Shown: piece by piece, positions 27,230 to 36,541 of the stretch | Layout: each line of letters opens with the position of its first letter | How positions within the stretch are numbered: the first letter of the stretch is position 1 | The notes under the pieces: generated by a model | Database searches by the model: none | What the model saw: the letters and a program-made list of their open reading frames with translations, nothing else | What the model was told of the DNA's origin: nothing | Position numbers and translations under genes: made by a program | NCBI RefSeq assembly: GCF_014695975.1 | Contig: NZ_JACJPI010000058.1 | Coordinates: 434,001-498,000, forward strand | Source: Leptolyngbya sp. FACHB-321 | GTDB lineage: Bacteria > Cyanobacteriota > Cyanobacteriia > Leptolyngbyales > Leptolyngbyaceae | Length of the DNA stretch: 64,000 nt | Reading direction: 5' to 3'

Positions 27230-28044
27230 GCCGCCTCCTTTCTGCGAATTACAATTAGGGTTGTGTCATCTGGCAACAAACCAGGCTGCCTTGAGCATTG
27301 TTGGGATTGTGGATTGAGCATTGTGACTTCGCGGTTGAGCAGTGCTAAACGCCGCCGCACCTGATCAGGATTGCGAAAATAATGCTCGTCCTGCCAAAAC
27401 TGAGCTATGTCACCTACAACATCTGATCGTCCTGGTAGCGCATGTGCAGCCACTTCCATCAAATCAATTACGCCATCACTGCCCAGCAACATAGACTGCA
27501 CCTGATTAGTTGGTAAAACCTGCAATGCTTTAAGCGGTAAGGATTCTGAAATGTCCCCCTCCAGCAAACCATACGCTAAATACGGCGGCGCATTGTTGGC
27601 GAACGGACCTAATTGCATAGCTTGATCATTAACTGCAATCACGCCATCGCCTAATGTAAAGATAGAGGTAATGGCAGGTGTAATGACAACGCCCACGATC
27701 GTAAAGAGCAAATAATCTCGCACCGTTTGTGCTCGATCGCCCCCTAAGTGTTCCGCAACTTGTTGTAACTGGTTAAATAGCTTTTGCTGAATGGTTTGCC
27801 AAAACTCCTCATGCTCCAAGCACATACCACTCTTCAGAGAACGATGCAGCGTTTCCACAATCATGCGGGCACCCAATTTTGCACCGACCTCACTATGCAT
27901 CCCGCTGCCGCACCCATCACATACCACCGCGATCGCCCCTGCTTCAGATACATTCCAGCTATACGCATCCTGGTTATTCTTGCCCACTCGCAGATGTTCT
28001 CGCCCGATAACCGAGCCACCTACCAGTTCAAATTCGTTCTTCAT
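27223..28044 (-). CDS. PP2C-family protein phosphatase
   Basis: A 273-residue metal-dependent Ser/Thr phosphatase. The motifs are KNNQDAYSW (Asp26), VVCDGCGSG (Asp43, Gly44) and, near residue 160, SDGVIDL, which supply the metal ligands. There is no membrane or sensor domain. It is the first gene of the minus-strand block and should reverse the phosphorylation made by the kinase two genes downstream. The promoter region contains two operator-like dyads shared with the divergent Nudix gene. Confidence 0.88.
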   Translation of the reverse strand: MKNEFELVGGSVIGREHLRVGKNNQDAYSWNVSEAGAIAVVCDGCGSGMHSEVGAKLGARMIVETLHRSLKSGMCLEHEEFWQTIQQKLFNQLQQVAEHLGGDRAQTVRDYLLFTIVGVVITPAITSIFTLGDGVIAVNDQAMQLGPFANNAPPYLAYGLLEGDISESLPLKALQVLPTNQVQSMLLGSDGVIDLMEVAAHALPGRSDVVGDIAQFWQDEHYFRNPDQVRRRLALLNREVTMLNPQSQQCSRQPGLLPDDTTLIVIRRKEAAC

Positions 28045-28053
28045 TATGGGATA

Positions 28054-28091
28054 GTGTTTCTATAACACCAAGCTTAGTGTCAAAATTACAC
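28054..28091. promoter_or_regulatory. two matching operator-like dyads in the divergent promoter
   Basis: GTGTTTCTATAACAC (28054-28068) and GTGTCAAAATTACAC (28077-28091) share the form TAGTGT-N7-ACAC and lie 23 bases apart, about two helical turns, between the PP2C start (28044) and the Nudix start (28103). NrtR regulators bind palindromes with AGTGT-type half sites as far as I recall, and the divergent gene is NrtR-like, so autoregulation and control of the operon are plausible. The dyads are seen directly; the regulator is inferred. Confidence 0.65.
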
Positions 28092-28102
28092 GATGTCAAC
28101 CC

Positions 28103-28795
28103 ATGACCTACACGTACGAATATTCCCGTCCTAACCTGGCTGTCGATTGCGTCGTCTTTGGGTTGGATGAGCCGAACAGCCTCAAAGTCATGCTCATCCG
28201 GCGCAGCTTGCCCCCTTTTCAAGATCAATGGGCACTGCCTGGCGGTTTTGTCCGCATTGATGAATCAGTGGATGCGGCTGCCCGTCGGGAGCTACAGGAA
28301 GAAACTGGGCTGAAAGACGTGTTCTTAGAGCAGTTGTATACCTTCGGTCTGCTCGATCGCGACCCTCGTGAGCGCGTTGTTACCATTGCCTATTACGCCC
28401 TGGTCAATCTTCAAGAACATCTCATTCGGGCTGCAACGGATGCTAGTGAGGCGGGATGGTTTCCCATTACTCAGTTACCACCCCTCGCGTTTGACCATAA
28501 CGAAATTATTGCAATGGCGATCGCCCGACTGAAAGGAAAAGTTCGTTATGAGCCGATCGGGTTTGAACTTCTCCCCAAGAAATTCACCCTTTCCCAGCTG
28601 CAAACCCTCTACGAAACGGTGCTGGGAATGCCTCTTGATAAACGCAACTTCCGCAAAAAAATTCTCAAAATGGGTTTGCTAATCGAATTAGATGAAACCC
28701 AGACCGAAGTCGCCCATCGAGCTGCCCGACTTTACCAATTTGACGAATCAACGTACCGTCAATTGAAAGAAAAAGGGTTCAACTTTGAGCTTTAG
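28103..28795 (+). CDS. Nudix hydrolase with winged-helix C-terminus (NrtR-like / ADP-ribose hydrolase)
   Basis: A 230-residue protein. The Nudix box is complete at 48-70, with Gly48, Glu54, Arg62-Glu63, Glu66-Glu67 and Gly69 in the canonical spacing. Residues about 155-230 ([33 protein letters not shown]) form the winged-helix tail typical of the NrtR family, which represses NAD genes and senses ADP-ribose. Pure NrtR repressors often have a degraded box; here it is intact, so it may hydrolyse ADP-ribose, regulate, or both. It is divergent from the PP2C operon across a 58-base gap that holds two dyads. Confidence 0.85.
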   Translation: MTYTYEYSRPNLAVDCVVFGLDEPNSLKVMLIRRSLPPFQDQWALPGGFVRIDESVDAAARRELQEETGLKDVFLEQLYTFGLLDRDPRERVVTIAYYALVNLQEHLIRAATDASEAGWFPITQLPPLAFDHNEIIAMAIARLKGKVRYEPIGFELLPKKFTLSQLQTLYETVLGMPLDKRNFRKKILKMGLLIELDETQTEVAHRAARLYQFDESTYRQLKEKGFNFEL

Positions 28796-29374
28796 TCATC
28801 AAAAAGTACTGGCTATATCCCCCACTTGATCCCCCTTTTGACAAGAGAAGCCGCAGGCAGAGGGAGCTTGCTTTGTGTGTAGCGTGTAGCAAGGAAATTG
28901 GTCTAACTCTTGCTAAGACTCGGAGATAAGAAAGCCCCAGGGATGGGTCTGGGGCGAACACTGTTGACCGTCGAAGCACAAACGATCACTAGAAATTAAA
29001 GAACAGCCCAATGCATTTGAAAGCAAACAGAATCAATGTCAATCACTTTTATCTGTTGCCCAACTGCAACGACTCAAGGCAAATTGCATAGGAGGCGTTC
29101 AAGAACAGGCTAGCGCTCGTATGGAGCTTTTCTTAAGGTTACTGGTGTAAATCAACACTAAGGCAATTGCTCTGCAAAGACATTCCTCTGTGATGCAAGC
29201 GACTTTCCACTTTTGGAAAGCAGGCTCAAAGTTTTACGGATGCTGTCTTAAGAATGGGAATTAAATAAGTTCGATTTTGGTAGGGGCGGGTTTTGCTGTT
29301 AAAGCGATTGCAGGATGCCGTTTGGTCTGCTAAGTCCGCCCGTACAGTTTGCGGATTGATTAAATTCACGATTC
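28796..29374. other. intergenic, trailer of the exoprotein gene
   Basis: No gene seen. The stretch lies between the Nudix stop and the exoprotein stop (convergent). It contains GTAGGGGCGGGTTTTG near 29280, similar to short repeats elsewhere in the window, and a minus-strand hairpin at 28931-28955 listed separately. Confidence 0.4.
28931..28955 (-). terminator. probable rho-independent terminator
   Basis: On the minus strand GCCCCAG-ACCCATCC-CTGGGGC is followed by TTTCTTAT. It lies about 420 bases beyond the exoprotein stop, the only minus-strand gene that could use it, so the transcript would have a long trailer. Confidence 0.55.
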
Positions 29375-32300
29375 TTAGAAGCGGTTACATGATCGACCCA
29401 GGACGATCGCACCATTTTCTAGTTCATAAAGACCATCTGCTTCAACGATACTAGCCCCTGCCGCTCCCAACGCAGTCTTTGAATGCTCTCCATCATCTCT
29501 ATTTCCCGTTTCTCTGTTGGCTTGCGCTGAGGTGGCAAGCGTTATCTCTTCAGTTGCGAATGGTGTTGTCACCAAATCATCCGGCAAACTTGGCAAGCCG
29601 CCTGCCCCTGTGACAATAAAGCTACCTTGACGCAAACTGCGAGCCATACAGCTTTGGGCGATAAGCTGGCTGGTGTCTACAACCTCCGTGGGTAAAGATA
29701 CGCGGCTTGGCTGCAATGTCACTCTGGGTACAACCACGTTTCCCGCCCGTAGCCTACCGCTAGCATTGACATCCACCCGATCATTGCCATCTAGCGCCGC
29801 AATGTTAGAACTGTCAGCCTCCGGTTGATAGCGAAAGCCGAAGAAGGCAGGCGTATTCAAAGTGATGTCGCCTCCACTGCCGTCGCGGGACGCTGCCAGA
29901 ATGTCGCTATCAGCAAGCGCCACGATCGCCTGTGCACCCAAGGTAATATTGCCGCCGCTGCCAGTGCCGCTCAAGACACTTGTTGTCAGATCGCTATTGC
30001 CGCGTAGCTCAATAATGCGGGCGGCGATCGCAATATTGCCACCTGCCGCTTGAGCCGATGTCGTTAGAATCTGGCTGTCAATGGCTTGCAGACGCTCGTG
30101 CAGGCTAAGGGCGATCGTGCCAGCATTGCCTGTTCCTTCGCTTTGGGCAGAAATGACGGCGTTATCTTGCAGATATAGCGATCGTGCCCCCACGTTAACA
30201 TTGCCACCATTGCCGCTGCTGTTGATGGTAGTCGCGCTAAACAAGCCGCTGGATTGCCCCGTCGCTGCATCCTTGCCCACGATTCGCACATCATTGATCG
30301 CGTTGATGCTAATGGAGCCTGCGGGTTGTTGACCAAGAGTGCTCGTTTGAAACTGTGCGCCATTAGTCAGCGAGACTGACCGCGCCGTAACGGTGATGGC
30401 ATTTCCGCCGCTCTCATCCTTAATCGCACCCCGACCTACACGACTAAAAATGCCACTGGGAAAGCCATCCAATCCAACGCCATCGAAGGAAACTGCGCCC
30501 GCAACGTTGATGTTGACCCCAGCCATTTTGCCATTACCAAGTGCACTGGTGGCGATCGCGGCTCCATTGGTGACGGTAAGCGAAGCGGCATTCAGGCTAA
30601 TTTGTCCGCTGTCGCCCTGAGCCTTCGGTCCGATGCTGCTGAAGATACCGCTGGAGGAGAAACGCTCGTTAGACGAATTAAACACCTGTGCGTCTAGCGT
30701 GACGGCTTCAGCAATTTGCAGGCGAACATCGCCACCGTTTCCCTGATTAAAGGTGCTGGCGACAACGGCTGCCCCACCTTTTGCCAGGAACGATCGCGCC
30801 GTAATGCTAATGCCACTGCTATTGCCGATCGCACGTTCGCCAATGTAGCTGTAGATGCCGCCAGGATCGTCAAGAGTGCTTGATGGATCGCCCTTTAGCG
30901 TCACAGCATCCAAGACCCGAAGGTCGATCAGTCCTGCATTCCCTTGACCAAACGTGCTGGCATCGAGTTGAGCGCCGTTTTCCATAAGTAAGCTGCGAGC
31001 AACAATGGTAATGCCGCTACTATTGCCCACTGCCCCGCTTTGAACGCGGCTAAAGGCACCACTTGCGGACTGATTGACCGAACCACTTGCAGACCGATTG
31101 ACCGAACCTACGCCTGAAAAGCGCACCTCCCTCTGTGCCTGAATGTTAATGCTGCCCGAGTTACCAATTCCGAGTGTGCTGGCGGACAAAAGCGCACCAT
31201 TGGTCACTGTGACAGACTCAGCAAAGATGTTAATGCCGCCACTGTTGCCCACTGCATTAGCATTAATTTGGCTGAAGATACCGCCTGGTCGCCCACCGCT
31301 AGCTTCACCATCAACGATCACCGCACCTTGCGATCGCAGCGTGACAGTGCCACTATTCCCTCTGCCAAAGCTGCTGGCATTGATCTGCGAACCGTCCTTC
31401 AGCAGTATGGAGCCAGCCGTAACGTTGACATTACCGCTGTCGGCATTGCCCAATGTTGCATGATCAATCAAGCTCCCATCCGTAAATACGATCGCACCCG
31501 ACACCTTCAGGTCAATGTCGCCTGCCTTACTGCCTGGAATGCCTTCACCCGTAGCAACGCCACCTTGTAGCTTACTGCCGCTAGCAAGACGCAAGTTTTG
31601 GGCATTCACGCCAATGCTGCCGCCTGTACGAACATTCACTTCAGCCCCCGTCAACGACAGGTCGGCTAGTGGTTGTTGTAAGTCTTGATAGCTCAAGCGC
31701 AGACTGCTGCCGTTGCCATTTAGCGCCACGACACCTTGACCAAACAAGCCGCCTAGCTCTACTCGCCCACCTTGCGCTAGCAACGCCGCTTGGTTAAGCA
31801 AAACATTGCCGCCTACCAGTGCTAGACTCTGACCGCTGGGCACCTGGAGCTTTGCCTGGCTGACGATCGACTGATTTGCTAGTTGGTTAAACAGCAACGC
31901 CGATGGGTTGACTGTCAGCAGCGATGGCGCAGTGGGATTGGTTGCGCTGTAAAGACCCTCATTGCCAAACTGAATGGCGCTTGCAGTGGTAGCCAGAAAG
32001 GAACCACCCACGTTAAGCGCGGCATTAGGTCCAAAAAGAATACCGCTGGGATTGATGAAAAAAAGATTGGCGCTCCCGCTGGTTTGGATTAACCCGTCTA
32101 GTTGAGATGGTTGCCCACCCGTCACGCGACTGATGATATTGGTAATCGTCGCGGCATTATTGAAAAACGTTGTTTCGCCTTGCCTTAAAGAAAACTGGGC
32201 AAAGCTATGGAACAGGTTGCGATCGCGAATGGCACCCCCATCAATTTGAAACAGCGGTCCCGCAGAGACTTGCGATCGCTCGCCGCTTGGCAGCGTTGTG

Positions 32301-32398
32301 TCGGGTGTGACTTGCGCCACGCTACGATCACCCAGCCCCAGCAACGTAAGGCAGCAGACCTGACTGATAAAACGTAACCATTGCGATCGTCCGACCAT
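29375..32398 (-). CDS. haemagglutinin-type two-partner-secretion exoprotein (TpsA-like)
   Basis: About 1007 residues from the ATG at 32398, which has GGAGGGG nine bases upstream. A signal peptide (about 8-28, cut after VAQ) precedes the TPS domain: GERSQVSAGPLFQIDGG, LFHSFAQFSLRQGETTFF and the hallmark SGSANLFFINPSGILFGPNA. The rest is a long beta-helix with repeating IN/ARS/L and GNSGxI patterns. A small duplication (SVNRSASGSVNQSASGAF) sits near the middle. Such proteins cross the outer membrane through a TpsB/FhaC pore, which is not in the window. The tail ends LENGAIVLGRSCNRF. It is divergent from a CHAT-TPR gene, a pairing I know as frequent in cyanobacteria. Confidence 0.9.
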   Translation of the reverse strand: MVGRSQWLRFISQVCCLTLLGLGDRSVAQVTPDTTLPSGERSQVSAGPLFQIDGGAIRDRNLFHSFAQFSLRQGETTFFNNAATITNIISRVTGGQPSQLDGLIQTSGSANLFFINPSGILFGPNAALNVGGSFLATTASAIQFGNEGLYSATNPTAPSLLTVNPSALLFNQLANQSIVSQAKLQVPSGQSLALVGGNVLLNQAALLAQGGRVELGGLFGQGVVALNGNGSSLRLSYQDLQQPLADLSLTGAEVNVRTGGSIGVNAQNLRLASGSKLQGGVATGEGIPGSKAGDIDLKVSGAIVFTDGSLIDHATLGNADSGNVNVTAGSILLKDGSQINASSFGRGNSGTVTLRSQGAVIVDGEASGGRPGGIFSQINANAVGNSGGINIFAESVTVTNGALLSASTLGIGNSGSINIQAQREVRFSGVGSVNRSASGSVNQSASGAFSRVQSGAVGNSSGITIVARSLLMENGAQLDASTFGQGNAGLIDLRVLDAVTLKGDPSSTLDDPGGIYSYIGERAIGNSSGISITARSFLAKGGAAVVASTFNQGNGGDVRLQIAEAVTLDAQVFNSSNERFSSSGIFSSIGPKAQGDSGQISLNAASLTVTNGAAIATSALGNGKMAGVNINVAGAVSFDGVGLDGFPSGIFSRVGRGAIKDESGGNAITVTARSVSLTNGAQFQTSTLGQQPAGSISINAINDVRIVGKDAATGQSSGLFSATTINSSGNGGNVNVGARSLYLQDNAVISAQSEGTGNAGTIALSLHERLQAIDSQILTTSAQAAGGNIAIAARIIELRGNSDLTTSVLSGTGSGGNITLGAQAIVALADSDILAASRDGSGGDITLNTPAFFGFRYQPEADSSNIAALDGNDRVDVNASGRLRAGNVVVPRVTLQPSRVSLPTEVVDTSQLIAQSCMARSLRQGSFIVTGAGGLPSLPDDLVTTPFATEEITLATSAQANRETGNRDDGEHSKTALGAAGASIVEADGLYELENGAIVLGRSCNRF

Positions 32399-32900
32399 AA
32401 CCAACGTCCCCTCCAGTGCGACGGCTCGGAATCTCTTATTGGGCAGCGAGTCTGAACGGTGACAGCGTTTGTTAAGCGCTAAACGTTAGCTGCCATCGTT
32501 CTTAGTAGCTGGGTGGAATTAACTTACAGCAATTTTCATTTGTGCGTGCCACACGAACTGCCTGTTTTGCCTTAATTCTGAGACGTTGCTTGTGTAGCAC
32601 TCACCTGAAAACCGCTGTCAAGATAGTTTTGGGCGCGCAGGCGGTAAACCCCCTTACTCCCTTCTTACATTTAATTGAAGCTGCCTACTTAACCGTATCA
32701 GAGGCTAAAAGTATGGCTGACTGACCCGTTACCTTGATGAAGTTTGTCATGAAACGTCGTAGTTTTGTGAAAAAAAGTGTTCTTTAGTTGCGTAGAAGGT
32801 GCATTGGGATTGGTATAGGTCAAAAGCGGCTGTTCTACTAGCGGTAGAATAACGCTACTGTTTAACATCCAACCTCGCTGCTGCCACACATCTGTGACCC
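32399..32900. other. divergent promoter region
   Basis: No gene seen between the exoprotein and the CHAT gene. Contains an AT-rich stretch around 32758-32790 (TTTTGTGAAAAAAAGTG). Presumably holds both promoters. Confidence 0.4.
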
Positions 32901-35819
32901 ATGCGCCACCGTCTAAAGCTGCTTCGACTTCTCTTTTTTAGCAGTCTGCTTTTATGTCTTTGGCTAGGGCGAGGTTTTACCACCGCACGATCGCTGGCTC
33001 ACGGTGTTAACGACAGCAGAGGCAGTGCAATTGGAGCAACGGAATGGCTTCAGCATGGCTTAGAGCACTATCAGAATGGTGATGTACAGGGTGCGATCGA
33101 CCACTGGCAAACGGCGTTACGTCTTACCACTGACCGTGCCTCGTCCGTAAGGGGAACGGCTTTAAAGTATCTCGTGCGGGCAGAGCAGCAAATTGGTGAG
33201 GTTGATCAGGCGATCGCGCATTTGGACCAACTCATCGTTGATTACCAACAAACAGGTAACATCACTCAAGTCGGCAGAATGCGGACGGAGCAAGCTCAGG
33301 CTTACAGCAGCCTAGGACAGCAACGCAAAGCGATTGCCCTTCTTTGCCGTGACCTTACTGATCAAGATGCAGACTCCTCGTGCAGTAGTGACAGCGCGCT
33401 GGCGATCGCTCGCCGCCAATCTGACGCTACAGGCGAAGTAGCAGCCGTGGGCACTCTGGGTAATGTTCATCGTCTACGCGGCGAGTACGAGCGTGCCTTG
33501 CAATATCTCCAAACTGCCCTCAAGCTAGCCACGCAGATGCAGAGCCAGTCTCACCAGTTCGCCGCTTTAAATGGGTTGGGCAATACCTATGTCAGTCTGG
33601 CAAAACGAGACGATCGCCGCCGCTACTATGCTCAACAGTCTGCCGACGAACCAATGGCACAAGCGCTAGCACAAACGGCAAGCCGCTATAACCGTGAGGC
33701 GATCGAGTTCTTTGAAACCAGCCTGACCATTGCTCGTGATCAGAACAATGCTGTCAACGAACTGCGATCGCTCCTCAACTTGATTGTGCCGCTTCAGAGT
33801 CGAGAGGAGGCAGGAGGTAGAAGGCAGGAGGCAGGAGGTAGAAGGCAGGAGGTAGAAGGCAGAAGGCAGGAGGCAGAAGCTATTACGAAACAACCGTTAG
33901 GAAACCCTCCCTCCCCCTTTCCTCCTCTCCCCTCTCCCCTCTCCCCTAATACAGCGCTCCAGCGTGCTCAAACACTCCTCGCCCAATTACCTGCATCGCG
34001 TGAAAAAGTGTACGCGGCGATCCGGCTATCAACGTTGACGCAGCAGGTACTAGGGCAAGGTGATTGGGATCGCGATCCGGCTACACATTGTTTGGCAACT
34101 GACGTGCCCACATCAGCAGTAACGTTGTTGCAACAGGCGATCGCGATCGCGCAACAAATTGGTGATTCGCAGTCAGAAGCCTTCGCCTTAGGACGCTTGG
34201 GGCACGTCTACGAATGTCGTCAAAACTATGAGCAAGCGCTGACCTTGACGCAGCAGGCACAGTTCGCGGCGGCAAACTACGATAGCCGCTATTTATGGGA
34301 GTGGCAGACTGGTCGCATCTTGCAGTTACAACAAAAAACAGGTGCCGCGATCGCTGCCTACGATCTCGCAGTCAAAACGCTTCAAACCATTCGGGGCGAT
34401 TTAGCAAGCGCGAGTCGAGATTTTCAGTTTGACTTTCGGGATACGGTCGAGCCAGTGTATCGAGAGTTAACTGCACTCTACCTGGAGCAGGCAACCAAAC
34501 GCCAAACGCTAACACAGCAGAAGAACAAGGATCTGGGTGAGGTGAAGCCTGAGTTTGCCTCTGCCAAACCGATTGCCTCAGCGCTGGAAACCATTGATCG
34601 ATTGCGTCTGGCAGAACTGCAAAACTATCTCGGTGAGGATTGTACGCTTGAGGCGAACGCAACACCCGTTACCGTAGTTGATCAAAAAACGGCTGTGTTC
34701 AGCTCCATCATGCTGGGCGATCGCGTGGCAGTTATACTAACGTTGCCAGCACCAAACCATCAATTTCATTCTCAGGTACAATGGTTGCCTGTCAACACTC
34801 AAACTCTCAAAACGACCGTCAACCAACTACGCCGCCAGCTAGAAACCCGCTCTGATTTAGCAAAGACCTATGAAGTAACATCGCGGCAGATGTACGACTG
34901 GTTGATTGCTCCGTTTGCACAAGACTTGCAAGCCGCGCGGATCGAAACGCTGGTATTTATTCAGGATGGCATTTTACGCAGTTTGCCAATGGCGGCACTC
35001 TATGATGGCAAACAGTTTTTGGTGGAACAATACGCGCTCGCCAGCACATTGAGCCTGACTTTGATCAATCCATCTCGCATTGATCGCCACTCGCTGCGTG
35101 TCTTGGGGTTTGGCTTAACCCAACCATCTGTCGTCGAAGGCCCAACCTTCTTTCCACCTCTTAGCTACGTCAAGGGAGAAATTGACAGTATTCAAGCCGC
35201 GCTTCCAGATAGCAAAGGGCTATTTGATGAGGCTTTTAACCTCGATCGTCTGCAACAGGAGCTAACGCAAAACGGTTACCCGATCGTACATTTAGCAACG
35301 CACGGCAAATTTGGTATGGATGCTCGCGACACGTTTTTGGTGACGGGTGGGAAGAGGGAAGAGAGGAGAGAGGAGAGAGGAGAGAGAGGGGAAAGTATGA
35401 GCAATGAACGATCGGGAAGGAACCAATCATTCGACTCGCAACTAGTTCCTCAAAACTACAATGAAACGCTGACGATGAATGCACTTTATCAAATGCTCCG
35501 CACCATGCGGCAGGGAACTATGTTGGAGTTACTGACATTAACAGCGTGCGAAACAGCAGTGGGGAGCGATCGCGAGGCTTTGGGCATTGCTGGTATCTCG
35601 CTCCAGGCAGGGGCACGTAGTACGGTTGCCTCACTTTGGCAGGTGGACGATCGGGCAACCGCGCAATTGATTACCCACTTCTACCAGTCGCTCAAGCAAG
35701 GGATGAGCCGTGCCAAGGCGCTACAAGCGGCACAAAAAAGCTGGCTCCAGCAGCAGCCGAGCGATCGTCGCCATCCTGGCTATTGGGCAGCGTTAATTCT
35801 GGTTGGAAGCTGGCTGTAA
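32901..35819 (+). CDS. CHAT-domain protein with TPR repeats
   Basis: A 972-residue protein. A signal peptide or anchor (about 6-28) is followed by TPR helices (for example ERALQYLQTALKLATQM and EAFALGRLGHVYECRQNYEQALTLTQQA) up to about residue 500. The C-terminal 350 residues are a CHAT domain, a caspase-like cysteine-protease fold, with His801 in HLATHG and Cys883 in LTACETAVG, then GARSTVASLWQVDD. Two purine-rich heptamer arrays are inserted, one in the TPR part and one between the catalytic His and Cys, without loss of frame. The activity target is unknown. Divergent from the exoprotein gene, which might be its partner. Confidence 0.9.
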   Translation: MRHRLKLLRLLFFSSLLLCLWLGRGFTTARSLAHGVNDSRGSAIGATEWLQHGLEHYQNGDVQGAIDHWQTALRLTTDRASSVRGTALKYLVRAEQQIGEVDQAIAHLDQLIVDYQQTGNITQVGRMRTEQAQAYSSLGQQRKAIALLCRDLTDQDADSSCSSDSALAIARRQSDATGEVAAVGTLGNVHRLRGEYERALQYLQTALKLATQMQSQSHQFAALNGLGNTYVSLAKRDDRRRYYAQQSADEPMAQALAQTASRYNREAIEFFETSLTIARDQNNAVNELRSLLNLIVPLQSREEAGGRRQEAGGRRQEVEGRRQEAEAITKQPLGNPPSPFPPLPSPLSPNTALQRAQTLLAQLPASREKVYAAIRLSTLTQQVLGQGDWDRDPATHCLATDVPTSAVTLLQQAIAIAQQIGDSQSEAFALGRLGHVYECRQNYEQALTLTQQAQFAAANYDSRYLWEWQTGRILQLQQKTGAAIAAYDLAVKTLQTIRGDLASASRDFQFDFRDTVEPVYRELTALYLEQATKRQTLTQQKNKDLGEVKPEFASAKPIASALETIDRLRLAELQNYLGEDCTLEANATPVTVVDQKTAVFSSIMLGDRVAVILTLPAPNHQFHSQVQWLPVNTQTLKTTVNQLRRQLETRSDLAKTYEVTSRQMYDWLIAPFAQDLQAARIETLVFIQDGILRSLPMAALYDGKQFLVEQYALASTLSLTLINPSRIDRHSLRVLGFGLTQPSVVEGPTFFPPLSYVKGEIDSIQAALPDSKGLFDEAFNLDRLQQELTQNGYPIVHLATHGKFGMDARDTFLVTGGKREERREERGERGESMSNERSGRNQSFDSQLVPQNYNETLTMNALYQMLRTMRQGTMLELLTLTACETAVGSDREALGIAGISLQAGARSTVASLWQVDDRATAQLITHFYQSLKQGMSRAKALQAAQKSWLQQQPSDRRHPGYWAALILVGSWL
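33808..33877 (+). repeat. ten-unit heptanucleotide array inside the CHAT gene
   Basis: Ten uninterrupted heptamers of the form AGGNAGR: AGGCAGG and AGGTAGA alternate from 33808 to 33877. They encode repeats of Gly-Arg-Arg-Gln-Glu type. Because the unit is 7 bases, three units restore the frame (7 residues), whereas gain or loss of one or two would shift it. This is the STRR class of cyanobacterial heptamer repeats, normally intergenic. Confidence 0.85.
35351..35396 (+). repeat. second purine heptamer array inside the CHAT domain
   Basis: Three exact AGAGGAG units (35362-35382) with flanking variants, encoding REERREERGERGE between the catalytic His and Cys motifs, in a loop that must tolerate insertion. 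Confidence 0.75.
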
Positions 35820-35828
35820 AAAGGCTTG

Positions 35829-36359
35829 TTATCGCTTCAGGGTCAACGTGCCATCACCCACAAAGCTCGCCGCCGCTTTTGGTTCTGGGTAAGCGGCAAT
35901 GCCATAGTCATAACTTGCAGCCGCTGGTAGCTGGCGTAGTTTCAGCGCCAGGGTAAGTTTGGTTTGAGGAGGAATCGGTGTCTTAAATTGCACCCATAGG
36001 CTGCCTGTCTCGTCAATCCATGTTCTTTGAATCGCAATTGCCCGTCTCCCCTCATTGGTTGCACCTGCAAAAGCTTTGATGTTAGGAAGATCAAACTGTA
36101 AGGGCGCGATCGTTTTGTCTCGGTTTTGTTCTGTAAACGAAATCGATACTTTCGCGAACTGTTTCCCTACTCGTTTCGGTAAGGTCATAGGCAATAAATA
36201 AGTGTTGCTGCCCGTTGTGCGATCGCTGACAACAAATTCATTCGTCAGCCTTGAACGATCAAAACTGATGACAGGATTGCCAGGTTTAGCCAACGCTGTC
36301 CAGGCGTTTAGCAGAACATTGATGGCAACTAACATCAGAACAGAATTCGCCCGTTGCAT
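35829..36359 (-). CDS. DUF2808 secreted protein
   Basis: About 176 residues from the ATG at 36359, which has GGAG seven bases upstream; a GTG one codon earlier is possible. A signal peptide ends at about ALA (residue 24-25). The mature part is beta-rich: VSISFTEQNRDKTIAPLQFDL, TWIDETGSLWVQFKTPIPPQTKLTLALKL and YDYGIAAYPEPK, the pattern of DUF2808 in cyanobacteria. The function is unknown; it is probably periplasmic. It is convergent with the CHAT gene, only nine bases apart. Confidence 0.85.
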   Translation of the reverse strand: MQRANSVLMLVAINVLLNAWTALAKPGNPVISFDRSRLTNEFVVSDRTTGSNTYLLPMTLPKRVGKQFAKVSISFTEQNRDKTIAPLQFDLPNIKAFAGATNEGRRAIAIQRTWIDETGSLWVQFKTPIPPQTKLTLALKLRQLPAAASYDYGIAAYPEPKAAASFVGDGTLTLKR

Positions 36360-36541
36360 CACTTCACTCCATGATGGTTAAATTGCTGTCTGTTAAAGCA
36401 CTCAAATGTAGAAAGAAGCCTGTTGAGAAGTAAAACCCCTCAACAGGTGATCGACTTCGTCGCTCGCTTCACAAGAAAGTTGATGTGTGGTGTTACGTCA
36501 GCCTGAGGCTTTTTAGTAAACCGCAGGCTAACGCTTAATGG

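Noticed and set aside
33808-33877. Heptamer array considered as a CRISPR-like repeat
   Set aside because: Units are 7 bases with no spacers and lie inside a coding frame.
32901-35819. CHAT-TPR gene considered as a gRAMP/Craspase-type defence protease
   Set aside because: No CRISPR effector nearby; it has a signal peptide and the common cyanobacterial CHAT-TPR form.
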